43,414 bases of DNA from Gemella haemolysans (GCF_901873445.1 NZ_CABFLN010000012.1:1-43414), one strand, 5' to 3'. Counted from the stretch's first letter, positions 1-9,452 are shown. Numbers and translations: made by a program. The notes: a model not told the origin generated them from the letters alone.

Positions 1-78
1 ATCGAAGAAGGAACTCGTTTCTCAATTCGTGAAGGTGGACGTACTGTAGGTTCAGGTGTAACTTCAATCGTTAAATAA
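1..78 (+). CDS. tuf: Partial EF-Tu C-terminus (second tuf end, cut by window edge)
   Basis: The first 78 bases read in frame as the last 25 residues of EF-Tu (from [13 protein letters not shown] to TSIVK) and a TAA stop. The tail is nearly identical to that of the complete tuf gene on the opposite strand, but it has GSGVTSIVK where the full gene has [10 protein letters not shown]: one Val codon (3 nt) is missing and no other base differs. It is either the end of a second, convergent tuf gene or a fold-back sequencing or assembly product primed at the terminator hairpin. The missing codon argues against a simple perfect fold-back. The upstream part lies outside the window, so an intact second gene cannot be judged. 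Confidence 0.6.
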   Translation: MEEGTRFSIREGGRTVGSGVTSIVK

Positions 79-143
79 TAATTGAATTGAAACACATAAA
101 GCAAGGTGAAATTCACCTTGCTTTATGTGTTTCAATTCAATTA
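79..143. terminator. Bidirectional tuf terminator hairpin
   Basis: From one tuf stop codon to the other the sequence is a perfect 32-bp stem around a single unpaired central base. Its GC-richest part is GCAAGGTGA / TCACCTTGC. It would end transcription of the complete tuf gene on the minus strand and of the partial copy on the plus strand. The stem is longer than a normal intrinsic terminator, in keeping with the larger inverted repeat. Confidence 0.8.
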
Positions 144-1331
144 TTATTTAACGATTGAAGTTACAACACCTGAACCTACAGTACGTCCACCTTCACGAAT
201 TGAGAAACGAGTTCCTTCTTCGATCGCGATTGGAGAAATAAGTTCTACATTGATTGATACGTTATCCCCAGGCATTACCATTTCAGTACCTTCTGGTAAA
301 GTAACTACACCAGTTACGTCAGTAGTACGGAAGTAGAATTGAGGACGGTAGTTTGTGAAGAATGGAGTGTGACGTCCACCTTCTTCTTTAGATAATACGT
401 ACACGTCAGCTACGAATTGAGTGTGTGGAGTGATTGTTTTAGGAGCTGCTAAAACTTGTCCACGTTCGATATCTTCACGAGCAACACCACGTAATAATGC
501 ACCGATGTTATCTCCTGCTTCAGCGTAATCTAATAATTTACGGAACATCTCAACACCTGTTACAGTAGTTGAAGCTGGTTCTTCAGTTAATCCAACGATT
601 TCTACTACGTCTCCAACTTTAACTTGTCCACGTTCAACACGTCCAGTAGCAACTGTACCACGACCTGTGATTGAGAATACGTCCTCAACTGGCATCATGA
701 ATGGTTTAGCGTTATCACGTTCTGGAGTTGGGATGTACTCGTCAACTGTTTCCATTAATTCGATGATAGCTTTTTCTGCATCAGCGTCTCCTTCAAGAGC
801 TTTAAGAGCAGAACCTTTGATTACTGGTAGTTCATCTCCGTCGAATCCGTATTCAGATAATAGTTCACGAACTTCCATTTCAACTAATTCTAATAACTCT
901 TCGTCATCAACCATATCACATTTGTTTAAGAATACAACGATTTTTGGTACTCCAACGTTACGAGATAATAGGATGTGCTCACGAGTTTGAGCCATTGGTC
1001 CATCTGTAGCAGCGATTACTAAGATAGCTCCGTCCATTTGAGCAGCACCAGTGATCATGTTTTTAACATAGTCAGCGTGTCCTGGGCAGTCTACGTGTGC
1101 GTAGTGACGTTTTGGAGTTTCATACTCGATGTGAGAAGTGTTGATTGTGATACCACGTTCTCTTTCTTCTGGTGCGTTATCGATTGAAGCGTAGTCTTTA
1201 GCTTCTCCACCATAAGTTTTTGCTAATACAGTAGCGATAGCTGCTGTTAAAGTAGTTTTACCGTGGTCAACGTGACCAATTGTTCCAATGTTAGCATGTG
1301 TTTTACTACGGTCAAATTTTTCTTTTGCCAT
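144..1331 (-). CDS. tuf: Elongation factor Tu
   Basis: EF-Tu, the GTPase that brings aminoacyl-tRNA to the ribosome. The 395-residue length is normal for the family. The G domain shows the P-loop GHVDHGKT (about residues 19-26), DCPGH (G3) and NKCD (G4), followed by the two beta-barrel domains and the usual C-terminal [10 protein letters not shown]. An AAGGAG site precedes the ATG. It is the last gene of the rpsL-rpsG-fusA-tuf cluster, 122 bp after fusA, with its own likely promoter in that gap. The long hairpin at 79-143 ends it. The coding bases are strongly biased in codon choice, as expected for a highly expressed gene. Confidence 0.99.
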   Translation of the reverse strand: MAKEKFDRSKTHANIGTIGHVDHGKTTLTAAIATVLAKTYGGEAKDYASIDNAPEERERGITINTSHIEYETPKRHYAHVDCPGHADYVKNMITGAAQMDGAILVIAATDGPMAQTREHILLSRNVGVPKIVVFLNKCDMVDDEELLELVEMEVRELLSEYGFDGDELPVIKGSALKALEGDADAEKAIIELMETVDEYIPTPERDNAKPFMMPVEDVFSITGRGTVATGRVERGQVKVGDVVEIVGLTEEPASTTVTGVEMFRKLLDYAEAGDNIGALLRGVAREDIERGQVLAAPKTITPHTQFVADVYVLSKEEGGRHTPFFTNYRPQFYFRTTDVTGVVTLPEGTEMVMPGDNVSINVELISPIAIEEGTRFSIREGGRTVGSGVVTSIVK

Positions 1332-1405
1332 TTTAAAAATGTCTCCTTCAAGTTAATAAAATTTTATTTTTTTTAATTAGTCACATAGCATTCTATGATA
1401 ACTAT

Positions 1406-1434
1406 ATTTTATAATGTTACAACAAAAATTGCAA
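1406..1434 (-). promoter_or_regulatory. Probable tuf promoter
   Basis: In the fusA-tuf gap the minus strand has TTGCAA (1429-1434), a 17-bp spacer and TAAAAT (1406-1411). This would give tuf extra transcription independent of the str operon promoter. Confidence 0.5.
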
Positions 1435-1453
1435 CTATAAAGAATAATTTTTA

Positions 1454-3529
1454 TTATCCTTTATTTTTTTTGATGATTTCTTCAGAAATTGATTTAGGTA
1501 CTTCTTCGTAATGATCGAATACCATTGAGTAAGTACCACGTCCTTGAGTTGAAGAACGTAGAGAAGTTGCATATCCGAACATTTCAGATAATGGTACTGA
1601 AGCACTTACTACTTGAGCGTTACCACGAGCTTCCATACCTTCAACACGTCCACGACGTGAAGTGATATCTCCCATGATGTCTCCTAAGTATTCTTCAGGC
1701 ATAACAACTTCAACTTTCATGATTGGTTCTAAGATTACTGGGTTACATTTTTTAGCAGCTTCTTTAAGAGCTAATGATGCAGCAACTTTGAACGCCATTT
1801 CAGATGAATCGACATCGTGGTATGATCCATCGAATAATTTAGCTTTAACGTCGATTAATTCGTATCCAGCTAATACCCCGTTTGCCATAGAGTCTTTTAA
1901 TCCTGCTTCTACTGCTGGGATGTATTCACGTGGAACTACCCCACCAACGATAGCATTTTCGAATTCAAATCCTGCACCTGGCTCATTTGGAGTGAACTCA
2001 ATCCATACGTCCCCGTATTGTCCACGTCCACCAGATTGACGAGTGAATTTACCCTGTACTTGTGCAGCTTGTTTGAATGTTTCACGGTAAGATACCATTG
2101 GAGCACCTACTGTACATTCAACTTTGAATTCACGACGCATACGGTCAACGATGATGTCTAAGTGAAGCTCACCCATACCTGCGATGATAACTTGTCCAGT
2201 TTCTTCGTCAGTTCCAGCACGGAATGTTGGGTCTTCTTCTTGTAGTTTTTGTAATGCTGTAGCCATTTTATCTTGGTCAGCTTTTGATTTTGGTTCAACA
2301 GAAAGTTGGATAACTGGTTCTGGGAATTCCATTGATTCAAGAATAACTTCGTTTTTCTCGTCACAAAGTGTGTCCCCAGTAGTAGTATCTTTAAGACCAA
2401 CAGCTGCAGCGATATCACCAGCGTAAACTTCAGCGATTTCGTTACGAGTGTTAGCGTGCATTTGTAGGATACGTCCTACACGTTCACGTTTACCTTTAGT
2501 TGAGTTTTTAACGTATGAACCAGATGATAAGATACCTGAGTACACACGGAAGAAAGTAAGTTTCCCTACGAATGGGTCAGTCATAACTTTGAAAGCTAGG
2601 GCTGCGAATGGCTCTTCATCAGAAGAGTGTCTTTCTGTTTCTTCATCAGTGTTTGGATCGATACCTTTAATAGCTGGTACATCTAGTGGAGATGGTAAGT
2701 AGTCAACTACTGCATCTAACATAGGTTGTACCCCTTTATATTTGAAGGCTGATCCACATACTACAGGGAAGAATTCTACTGATAAAGTAGCTTTACGGAT
2801 TGCAGCTTTAAGCTCGTCAATTGTAATTTCTTCTCCACCTAAGTATTTTTCCATGAAGTCTTCATCGAATTCTGCAACAGCTTCGATAAGTTTTTCACGG
2901 TATTCTTCAGCTTGATCTTGGTATTCAGCTGGGATTTCTTTTTCAACAAGATTTTCCCCAACGCTACCTTCGTTGTAGATAGCTTTCATCTCAACAAGGT
3001 CGATTACACCTTCGAATAAATCTTCAGCTCCGATTGGAAGTTGAATTGGGTGTGCGTTAGCTTGTAATCTGTCGTGGATTGTTCCTACAGAGTATAGGAA
3101 GTCAGCTCCTGTTTTATCCATTTTGTTAACGAATACAATACGAGGAACTCCATAAGTTGTAGCTTGACGCCAAACTGTTTCTGTTTGTGGTTCAACACCT
3201 GATTGCGCATCTAATACTGCTACTGATCCATCAAGTACACGAAGTGAACGTTCAACCTCAACTGTAAAGTCTACGTGTCCCGGTGTATCGATGATGTTGA
3301 TACGGTGGTTTTTCCACTCAGCAGTTGTTGCAGCAGATGTAATAGTGATACCACGTTCTTGTTCTTGTTCCATCCAGTCCATTTGAGAGTTACCATCGTG
3401 AGTATCTCCGATTTTGTGGATTTTCCCAGTATAGAACAGAATACGCTCAGTAGCAGTTGTTTTACCTGCGTCAATGTGAGCCATGATACCGATATTACGA
3501 GTATCTTTTAAAGAAAATGCTCTAGTCAT
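1454..3529 (-). CDS. fusA: Elongation factor G
   Basis: EF-G, the translocation GTPase. It has 691 residues, the normal length for Firmicutes. Visible GTPase motifs are AHIDAGKT near the N-terminus, DTPGHVDF (G3) and NKMDK (G4). The later parts, with [11 protein letters not shown] and the C-terminal EEIIKKNKG tail, fit domains IV-V. It lies between rpsG and tuf in the classic str order. A hairpin followed by a T-run (3596-3616) separates it from rpsG and may set the ratio of ribosomal-protein to elongation-factor transcript. A good Shine-Dalgarno (GAAAGGAG) precedes the ATG. Confidence 0.99.
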   Translation of the reverse strand: MTRAFSLKDTRNIGIMAHIDAGKTTATERILFYTGKIHKIGDTHDGNSQMDWMEQEQERGITITSAATTAEWKNHRINIIDTPGHVDFTVEVERSLRVLDGSVAVLDAQSGVEPQTETVWRQATTYGVPRIVFVNKMDKTGADFLYSVGTIHDRLQANAHPIQLPIGAEDLFEGVIDLVEMKAIYNEGSVGENLVEKEIPAEYQDQAEEYREKLIEAVAEFDEDFMEKYLGGEEITIDELKAAIRKATLSVEFFPVVCGSAFKYKGVQPMLDAVVDYLPSPLDVPAIKGIDPNTDEETERHSSDEEPFAALAFKVMTDPFVGKLTFFRVYSGILSSGSYVKNSTKGKRERVGRILQMHANTRNEIAEVYAGDIAAAVGLKDTTTGDTLCDEKNEVILESMEFPEPVIQLSVEPKSKADQDKMATALQKLQEEDPTFRAGTDEETGQVIIAGMGELHLDIIVDRMRREFKVECTVGAPMVSYRETFKQAAQVQGKFTRQSGGRGQYGDVWIEFTPNEPGAGFEFENAIVGGVVPREYIPAVEAGLKDSMANGVLAGYELIDVKAKLFDGSYHDVDSSEMAFKVAASLALKEAAKKCNPVILEPIMKVEVVMPEEYLGDIMGDITSRRGRVEGMEARGNAQVVSASVPLSEMFGYATSLRSSTQGRGTYSMVFDHYEEVPKSISEEIIKKNKG

Positions 3530-3595
3530 GAGTCAATTTTCTCCTTTCATAAATTTTTAAATGTTTTGAGTAATTTGTCTTTTATAGTGAAAAAC

Positions 3596-3616
3596 TCAAG
3601 CTATAAAATAGCTTGA
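3596..3616 (-). terminator. Terminator-like hairpin between rpsG and fusA
   Basis: An 8-bp perfect stem, TCAAGCTA / TAGCTTGA with a 5-nt loop, is followed on the minus strand by GTTTTT. It lies inside the str operon, so partial termination or a processing site is more likely than a full stop. Confidence 0.5.
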
Positions 3617-3630
3617 TATTCACCCTATAA

Positions 3631-4116
<486 letters not shown>

Positions 4117-4150
4117 TCACGAATTCTTTTTATCAAATTTTTATCTTATA

Positions 4151-4570
4151 TTATTTTTTCTCTTTTGGTTTTTTAGCACCGTATAGTGAACGTCCTTGTT
4201 TACGGTCGTTAACTCCTGCAGTATCTAAAGCTCCACGGATGATGTGGTAACGTACCCCTGGTAAGTCTTTTACACGTCCTCCACGAATAAGTACAACACT
4301 GTGTTCTTGTAGGTTGTGTCCGATACCTGGGATATATGCTGTTACTTCGATTTGGTTTGATAAACGAACACGTGCATATTTACGTAAAGCTGAGTTAGGT
4401 TTTTTAGGTGTCATAGTCCCAACACGAGTACAAACTCCACGTTTTTGAGGTGAAGAAATGTTAGTTTCTTTCTTTCTTTGAGAGTTGTAACCTTTGTTAA
4501 GTGCTGGTGAATCTGATTTCGATACTTTTGATTTACGAGGTTTACGAACTAATTGGTTAATAGTTGGCAT
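4151..4570 (-). CDS. rpsL: 30S ribosomal protein S12
   Basis: S12 lies at the decoding centre. The 139-residue protein has the conserved core [18 protein letters not shown] and [13 protein letters not shown]. The lysines in KPNSALRK and in RVKDLPG, whose replacement classically gives streptomycin resistance, are both wild type. The lysine-rich C-terminus is normal for Gram-positives. It is the first gene of the operon. A strong AAGGAGG stands 11 nt before the ATG, after a leader of about 110 nt with several hairpins. Confidence 0.99.
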   Translation of the reverse strand: MPTINQLVRKPRKSKVSKSDSPALNKGYNSQRKKETNISSPQKRGVCTRVGTMTPKKPNSALRKYARVRLSNQIEVTAYIPGIGHNLQEHSVVLIRGGRVKDLPGVRYHIIRGALDTAGVNDRKQGRSLYGAKKPKEKK

Positions 4571-4683
4571 TTTCCTGATTTCCTCCTTCCCTGTTTATTT
4601 GTGAATCACCTATCCAGGTGTATCACATTTTTAAATTTTTTATAAGCCTTAGTGGCTTTACACAGAGTGCCGTAACACTCACG
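4571..4683 (-). promoter_or_regulatory. Structured 5' leader of the str operon
   Basis: Between the predicted start of transcription (about 4683) and the rpsL ATG, three hairpins can be drawn on the minus-strand RNA: GAGTG/CACTC (4665-4680), AAGCC/GGCTT (4644-4658, followed by an AU-rich stretch) and an 11-bp imperfect stem GTGATACACCT/AGGTGATTCAC (4601-4626). The third one contains one copy of the CCAGGTGTATCA motif that is repeated upstream of the promoter. This could be an autoregulatory or attenuator leader; the role is inferred. Confidence 0.45.
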
Positions 4684-4689
4684 TACTAA

Positions 4690-4718
4690 ATAATACCACT
4701 TTTATTTTTTCTTGTCAA
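4690..4718 (-). promoter_or_regulatory. str operon promoter (rpsL-rpsG-fusA-tuf)
   Basis: The minus strand reads a perfect TTGACA (4713-4718), 17-bp spacer and TATTAT (4690-4695). This is the strongest promoter match in the region and is placed as expected for rpsL. Confidence 0.8.
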
Positions 4719-4783
4719 CACTTTTTTAAAATTTTTTTATATCTTTTTTACTTGTCATTATCACATTCTATTTTCACACTTAA

Positions 4784-4867
4784 CCAGGTGTATCATTTTC
4801 AACTTATAAATAAACACTTCCAGGTGTATCATATATAGAGTTTTAGCTAACTTTTCCAGGTGTTCCA
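4784..4867. repeat. Three 12-bp CCAGGTGTATCA motifs at exact 36-bp spacing
   Basis: CCAGGTGTATCA occurs at 4784-4795 and 4820-4831, and a variant CCAGGTGTTCCA at 4856-4867. The start-to-start distance is 36 bp both times, while the intervening 24-bp segments are unrelated. A fourth exact copy lies at 4614-4625 in the rpsL leader. The array sits between the divergent promoters of the str operon and the ABC transporter. It looks like a set of protein-binding sites rather than a CRISPR, because the repeat is too short. No regulator can be named. Confidence 0.8.
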
Positions 4868-4943
4868 CATACGAACTACAAAATTATGTTTTTATATATA
4901 TATTTCTTTTATCATAATTATAGAAATAATTTATCCATCCCTC

Positions 4944-4972
4944 TTGTTGAATAAATCGATTTCAAGTATAAT
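4944..4972 (+). promoter_or_regulatory. ABC transporter promoter
   Basis: TTGTTG (4944-4949), 17-bp spacer and perfect TATAAT (4967-4972) end 30 bp before the ATG, giving a very short leader with GGAGGG at 4991-4996. Confidence 0.75.
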
Positions 4973-5002
4973 ATAGCTATAGATAACATTGGAGGGATAC
5001 TT

Positions 5003-5746
5003 ATGATAAACATTAAAAATCTTACCGTAAAATTTGATACAAAGTGTGCTGTTGATGATTTAAGTTTTACAATCAATGATGGAGAAATATTCGGACTTAT
5101 CGGACATAACGGAGCTGGTAAGTCTACTACAATCAAATCTCTAGTTAGTATATTAGAACCTACTTCAGGAGAGATTTACTTCAATGACCTACTTTTAAAA
5201 AATAATAGATTAGAATGTAAAAAACAAATTGGCTATGTTCCCGATACTCCTGATATGTTTCTTACATTATCAGCCTTTGAATATTGGTCTTTAGTCGCTA
5301 GCATATATGAAATCGATAATAAAACAAGAGATGATATTCTTAATAGGTACTGCAAATTATTTAATATGGCAGGAGTTGAGCATCAAGAAATTAGTTCTTT
5401 TTCTCACGGTATGCGACAAAAAGTATTTGTAATTGGTGCATTATTATCAGAACCTAAATTCTGGATTATGGATGAACCGATGACTGGATTAGATCCACAA
5501 GCTGCATTTGACTTGAAAAATTTGATGAAAGAACATGCCTCTAAAGGAAATAGTGTTCTATTCTCTACTCATGTCTTGGAGGTTGCTGAACATCTGTGCG
5601 ATAGAATAGGTATCCTCAGCAAAGGAAAACTAGTTTTTATCGGTACACTTAACGAGCTTAAAGAACAATTTGAGGGAGATAATTTAGAAGAAATTTATCT
5701 TAATATAGTAAAAAATTCAAATTCAAATATTTTAGGTGGTGATTAA
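5003..5746 (+). CDS. ABC transporter ATP-binding protein
   Basis: ATPase subunit (247 aa) of an ABC-2/EcsA-like exporter. Walker A is GHNGAGKST (about residues 34-42), the signature is FSHGMRQK instead of the usual LSGGQ, Walker B is FWIMDEPMTGLD, and the switch histidine lies in STHVLE. The length matches EcsA-type ATPases. It starts after a clear GGAGGG and ends 2 bp before the permease gene, so the two are translationally coupled. The substrate is unknown. Its promoter region shares the 36-bp-spaced motif array with the divergent str operon. Assignment as ABC-2 exporter ATPase is firm; a specific name is not. Confidence 0.9.
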   Translation: MINIKNLTVKFDTKCAVDDLSFTINDGEIFGLIGHNGAGKSTTIKSLVSILEPTSGEIYFNDLLLKNNRLECKKQIGYVPDTPDMFLTLSAFEYWSLVASIYEIDNKTRDDILNRYCKLFNMAGVEHQEISSFSHGMRQKVFVIGALLSEPKFWIMDEPMTGLDPQAAFDLKNLMKEHASKGNSVLFSTHVLEVAEHLCDRIGILSKGKLVFIGTLNELKEQFEGDNLEEIYLNIVKNSNSNILGGD

Positions 5747-5748
5747 AT

Positions 5749-7350
5749 ATGAGATTTAGTGTAATAAAAGAGTTATTCTTAACAAATCTTCTTTATAGTT
5801 TTTCACCTCAAAGAATAAAATACAGAAAAAAACTTAGTGAAAAGAACGATATAAGACATAATCTTTTTAAAAATGTATTAATGATGAATTTTTTCAATTT
5901 CTTACATATTTTATTTTTATTTTCAATATTTTCTCGTGGTTTTAACTTTTCTGGACCGGGATATCGAAATATACTTTTCTTTATTTTATTATTAGTGTTT
6001 ATTCAGATTTTAAATAATTTTATCAATATGTTTTACGAAAGTGATGATACATTAGCAATTATTCACTTACCTGTTACAGGCTCTGAAATATTTTTTAGTA
6101 AATTGTTTACTCTACTTTCACAAGTTATTAGTAATTTTACTCCTTTAATAGTTATAAACTTGATTATTGGATTAAATGCAGAGTTTTCAATTCAAAAATT
6201 TTTCTTCGTATTAGTATATAGTTTTGCATTTATCATTACTTTAATATGTTCTATTATGACACTACTTTCATTTATTACTTATATCCCAAATTTTAAGAAG
6301 AATAAAGGGAAAGTTAATGCAGCTACAATATTAATTGCGTTGATATTCTTCACAGGATACATATTTAATTTTGCTCATACTTTTAAAAGTTTTGATTCTG
6401 ATTATTCAGGAGATTTATTTTTAAATATACTCGTATTAGATATTTCTAAGACTTATACTTACTTAATAGTAGTTATTATCTTAGCACTTATTTCTTTCTT
6501 TACTACATATATATTTGTAATAAGAAAATATATGAAAGACTTATATAGAATATCTGGTAATACATACACATCTAGTTCTAAAGCTGTAAAAATTAAAGAA
6601 AATACTAATAGTACACCAACTACACTATTTTCTAAACTAATTAAGAGAAATGTAAAACTATTGTTAAACAGTACAATTTCCACAACTGTATTTACTAATC
6701 TTATAATTACACTTGGTATATTTGTAATTCCGATTATAGAAATTAGAAAGCACGGAGGTATTACACTACCACCTATATTCTATCCAGTAGCTATGACTAT
6801 AGGATTTACATTAGCATTGTACATTAATTCCAATCCTATGAATTTTACAAGTATAGCAATATCACTAGAAAAACAAGATTACTATTTTTTAAAATCTCTT
6901 CCTTTTGATTTCAAAAAATACCTAAAAATTAAATTAGCAATCGCCACTTGTTTACAACTTAGCTTTGGATTATTTGCTCTGATTATGATGTTAATTATAA
7001 CTAAAACACCAATCTTATTAGCAATTGTAACAATAATATCTTATATTATTTCAAGTATTGTCTTTTCATTCTATAGTTATACAAGCGACTATAAAAAATT
7101 ATATCTAAACTGGAACACTATCACAGATTTAGCTAATCGTAGTTCGATAAATCAAGTCCTATTAACTATTTTAGCTTTCGGAGTTATTCTATTATTAGTA
7201 CTACTTAATGTAGCGACATTCTTCTTAATTGCTATGGTTCCATCATCAGCAAATATAGTAGGAATAATATATTCTCTAATACTAATTATATTGTTGATTT
7301 TTGCAACAAGAAAATTAAGAAAAAATGTTTTTGATAAAATATATTCATAA
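5749..7350 (+). CDS. ABC exporter permease, polytopic
   Basis: Membrane partner (533 aa) of the preceding ATPase. About twelve hydrophobic segments can be seen, for example near residues 45-65, 75-95, 120-145, 150-172, 190-210, 230-250, 310-330, 345-360, 395-440, 470-490 and 500-525. A basic N-terminal cytoplasmic part and a central polar loop (about residues 255-300) fit a two-half permease. It is longer than EcsB (about 400 aa) and resembles large putative Firmicutes ABC-2 permeases. No substrate can be inferred. It is closed by a bidirectional terminator just after the stop codon. Confidence 0.8.
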   Translation: MRFSVIKELFLTNLLYSFSPQRIKYRKKLSEKNDIRHNLFKNVLMMNFFNFLHILFLFSIFSRGFNFSGPGYRNILFFILLLVFIQILNNFINMFYESDDTLAIIHLPVTGSEIFFSKLFTLLSQVISNFTPLIVINLIIGLNAEFSIQKFFFVLVYSFAFIITLICSIMTLLSFITYIPNFKKNKGKVNAATILIALIFFTGYIFNFAHTFKSFDSDYSGDLFLNILVLDISKTYTYLIVVIILALISFFTTYIFVIRKYMKDLYRISGNTYTSSSKAVKIKENTNSTPTTLFSKLIKRNVKLLLNSTISTTVFTNLIITLGIFVIPIIEIRKHGGITLPPIFYPVAMTIGFTLALYINSNPMNFTSIAISLEKQDYYFLKSLPFDFKKYLKIKLAIATCLQLSFGLFALIMMLIITKTPILLAIVTIISYIISSIVFSFYSYTSDYKKLYLNWNTITDLANRSSINQVLLTILAFGVILLLVLLNVATFFLIAMVPSSANIVGIIYSLILIILLIFATRKLRKNVFDKIYS

Positions 7351-7357
7351 ACAGTGT

Positions 7358-7388
7358 GAGTGACTCAAAAATCGATTTTGAGTCACTC
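7358..7388. terminator. Bidirectional terminator
   Basis: GAGTGACTCAAAA and TTTTGAGTCACTC form a perfect 13-bp stem with a 5-nt loop between two convergent genes. The left arm GAGTGACTCAAAAATCG recurs at 21862 in a dispersed repeat. Confidence 0.85.
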
Positions 7389-7399
7389 TCTCTTTTATA

Positions 7400-8737
7400 T
7401 TATTCTATTCCCCTATAATAATCACTGTCTATTTCTCTATAAGGAGCTATATCCTGAACGTATTCTAATACTCCTTGAAATTCACCATTTTCATCATAAA
7501 CACCTGCATAAGTGACATGAACAAACTTCCCTCTTGATTCGGATTTGAACCACATTTCATACTTGTCTTTTTTCCTATCGCTCAAGTTCTTCATTATAGT
7601 TTTAACTTTCTCTAGATACTTCGGTGGATGACATAGTTCAACATTTCTTCCTACCTGTCCTGGCGTACGTTTGAATATCATCTCTTCTTCTGAACAATGA
7701 TCATTGTAATATTGAAAAACTTCGTCTTTATTAACAAAGGTAATTTCCATTGGCAGATGATTTAATATCAAATCAATTTGATTTAATGATAGATAACCAT
7801 TTCCGATTTTCTGAGGTGTATCTCTATTGAAAGTTTCTGTTTTAACTTCTTTCGGTTTATAGGTAATAGTAAACTCTCCTTCAGGAGTTTGTATTACTTT
7901 CGTTAATTCCCCTTCTGTAGGTTCTATTACTTCACTATCAACGCTAGTAATTTGCGTTTCAAAATCTTCTCTATGAGGTATCCACTCTTCTTGAGGTCGA
8001 ATTATTGCATAACCATAAGCATCGCTATCCTTAGCAATACTTAACCAATCGTCTTGAGTAAATGTTTCTAATAATATCATCAGAAGAATCGACTCTTCCT
8101 TAAAGATCATTTCCTCAAATTCTTTAACAAAAACTTCAAACTTTTCTTTGACGACAGTTATCTCTGCATTAGGTAGTTTTTCCGCTTCTTCTTTAGCAAG
8201 TTTGAACAAATCTCTTATTTCATCATCAACACCCCACATAACCTTAGGTGGTGCATCATGTCCATATCTCTCCATTATAGGAAACATAAGTTCTTCTTTG
8301 CGTTTATAATGAATATCAAATTGCCCTAATAATTGCAACTGACGAAGTAATCCTTTTAAAACTGCTTCTTTAGTTTCACCATCATCAAGATTAGCATAAT
8401 TATCTAAAATTCGACGAACTCGAATAATTGCAGCTCTTAAAGCTAAATTTTCTTGTTTAAACACTTGAACTGGATGTCCTGGATGCTCACTATCTTCAAC
8501 TTCTACAGTTTTTATCGCACCTTTAAACAAATTAGCATGTACATTACATAACTTCATTACATCTTCAAAAGTTACGCCAGAATCTGAATTCATAAGCTCA
8601 TGCTCCATTAAAGATATCTCAATAGCAGATACTCCAGAAAAATGCTCATTGAATTCATCTTGAACAGATTCTGCAGATTCACCTTTATGAAGTCGTAGTA
8701 GTATGTCGCGTAAAACTTCAATTCTCTTTGTAGCCAT
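7400..8737 (-). CDS. DUF438 / hemerythrin-like / PAS protein
   Basis: A 445-residue protein with three parts in order. An N-terminal DUF438 helical region covers about residues 10-80. A hemerythrin-like HHE bundle (about 90-235) has HPGHPVQVFKQEN, then HYKRKEELMFPIMERYGH and FEEMIFKEE, which would carry the di-iron ligands. A C-terminal PAS domain (about 315-430) contains LNHLPMEITFVNKDE and EYVQDI. Such proteins are thought to sense oxygen, nitric oxide or redox state through iron; this is family-level inference. The start codon overlaps the stop of the upstream DUF1858 gene (TAATG), so the two are coupled, and a Fur-box-like site sits at their promoter. Confidence 0.85.
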   Translation of the reverse strand: MATKRIEVLRDILLRLHKGESAESVQDEFNEHFSGVSAIEISLMEHELMNSDSGVTFEDVMKLCNVHANLFKGAIKTVEVEDSEHPGHPVQVFKQENLALRAAIIRVRRILDNYANLDDGETKEAVLKGLLRQLQLLGQFDIHYKRKEELMFPIMERYGHDAPPKVMWGVDDEIRDLFKLAKEEAEKLPNAEITVVKEKFEVFVKEFEEMIFKEESILLMILLETFTQDDWLSIAKDSDAYGYAIIRPQEEWIPHREDFETQITSVDSEVIEPTEGELTKVIQTPEGEFTITYKPKEVKTETFNRDTPQKIGNGYLSLNQIDLILNHLPMEITFVNKDEVFQYYNDHCSEEEMIFKRTPGQVGRNVELCHPPKYLEKVKTIMKNLSDRKKDKYEMWFKSESRGKFVHVTYAGVYDENGEFQGVLEYVQDIAPYREIDSDYYRGIE

Positions 8738-8970
8738 TAGTCTAATCCTACCACTTCATACCCGTTAGCTTCTAATGTAGCAATAATTTTTTCAAGTTTA
8801 ATTCCTGCTAGCTTCGAACCCATTCTAAGTGAAGTCTTTCTACCTACAGTATTTCTCATAATCGGATTAGCCAAAGGCTTAAACCCTAAATCTACTAAAA
8901 TATCCAACACTTCTGGGTGTTTATCAACAACTTGTGCAACTGGTATACTCACATCAATAATATTATCCAT
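8737..8970 (-). CDS. DUF1858 domain protein
   Basis: A 77-residue protein made almost entirely of one DUF1858 domain (DVSIPVAQVVDKHPEVLDILVDLGF, then MRNTVGRKTSLRMGSKLAG). This domain is common next to hemerythrin/DUF438 proteins and hybrid-cluster or nitrosative-stress genes. It is the first gene of a two-gene unit; its TAA shares one base with the ATG of the next gene. A GTGAGG site precedes the ATG. The biochemical role is unknown; a partner function for the downstream sensor is the simplest reading. Confidence 0.85.
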   Translation of the reverse strand: MDNIIDVSIPVAQVVDKHPEVLDILVDLGFKPLANPIMRNTVGRKTSLRMGSKLAGIKLEKIIATLEANGYEVVGLD

Positions 8971-9010
8971 TTCTCATTACCTCACTACCTTATATTATTA
9001 ATATAATTAT

Positions 9011-9038
9011 ATCATAAGCCATTGATAATCGCTATCAA
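9011..9038 (-). promoter_or_regulatory. Promoter with Fur-box-like operator
   Basis: The minus strand offers TTGATA (9033-9038), 16-bp spacer and TATGAT (9011-9016), with a second AT-rich -10 at 9006-9011. Overlapping the -35 at 9023-9037 is TGATAATCGCTATCA, which fits 12 of the 14 fixed positions of the Bacillus 7-1-7 Fur consensus (TGATAAT-N-ATTATCA). This suggests iron or metal control of the DUF1858-DUF438 pair. Both the promoter and the regulator are inferred. Confidence 0.5.
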
Positions 9039-9050
9039 ATTAAAAATGAT

Positions 9051-9123
9051 AATATAAAAAGATGTATCTTAAAACTTTCATCTAAGCTACATCTTTAATA
9101 ATACTTTATATACTTTATTTCTT
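9051..9123. repeat. 73-bp direct repeat, copy A (left side of Abi island)
   Basis: This segment matches 10757-10829 at 67 of 73 positions in the same orientation. It contains an imperfect hairpin (GATGTATCTTA ... TAAGCTACATC) with T-runs on both sides, hence a terminator-like unit. Copy B is the natural terminator of the pyr operon; copy A stands apart behind the DUF1858 promoter. Confidence 0.85.
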
Positions 9124-9220
9124 TTAATTTAACTTAGAGTCACACTTAAAAACTAGACACTATACTAAAAAATATAATATAATAAACATAAAGAGAAAGA
9201 GTTTTAATCAGAATGAAACT

Positions 9221-9380
9221 GACCAAAAAGTCCTAAAATTTAACAAAGTTCATACTCATAGACGCAGTGGTTTATTGATATCTAAATTCGCTTTAGAAAA
9301 AACTTTTTATATATCTAATGAACTGTGCGGGGTTGACTCTACAAAATCTTGTTTCTCCAAAATCACGATTTTTGAATCAC
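9221..9380 (-). repeat. Diverged dispersed repeat (IS-like remnant), copy 1
   Basis: Read on the minus strand, this stretch aligns with the plus strand at 21862-22020: shared words include TCAAAAATCGT, GAGTCA, ATTAG and GATATCAATA in the same order. Both copies begin with an imperfect hairpin built on GTGACTCAAAAATCG-like arms. No intact open frame is present. It looks like the decayed end of a mobile element, but I cannot name the family. Confidence 0.5.
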
Positions 9381-9452
9381 TTCCATGCTATTCCATATCA
9401 AAGTGTGTCAAGAAAATATGGAAACTGTCTTTAAATTATCAATAAAAATAGC

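Larger units (their letters stand above)
1..224. repeat. Large inverted repeat centred on the tuf terminator
   Basis: Bases 1-110 are the reverse complement of bases 112-224 apart from a 3-nt gap inside the tuf coding end. The symmetry centre is base 111. The repeat covers both tuf 3' ends and the hairpin between them. Since the left arm runs off the window edge, its true length is unknown. Confidence 0.95.

Noticed and set aside
667..990. Plus-strand open frames opposite tuf and fusA
   Set aside because: They are shadows of the strong codon bias on the minus strand; no ribosome sites and no family similarity.
4784..4867. CRISPR array
   Set aside because: The repeat is only 12 bp, with three copies and no cas genes; binding sites fit better.
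9244..9446. A coding remnant on the plus strand (RRSGLLISKFALEKTF)
   Set aside because: The similar copy at 21861-22020 has stop codons in the same frame, and I recognise no transposase; kept only as a repeat.
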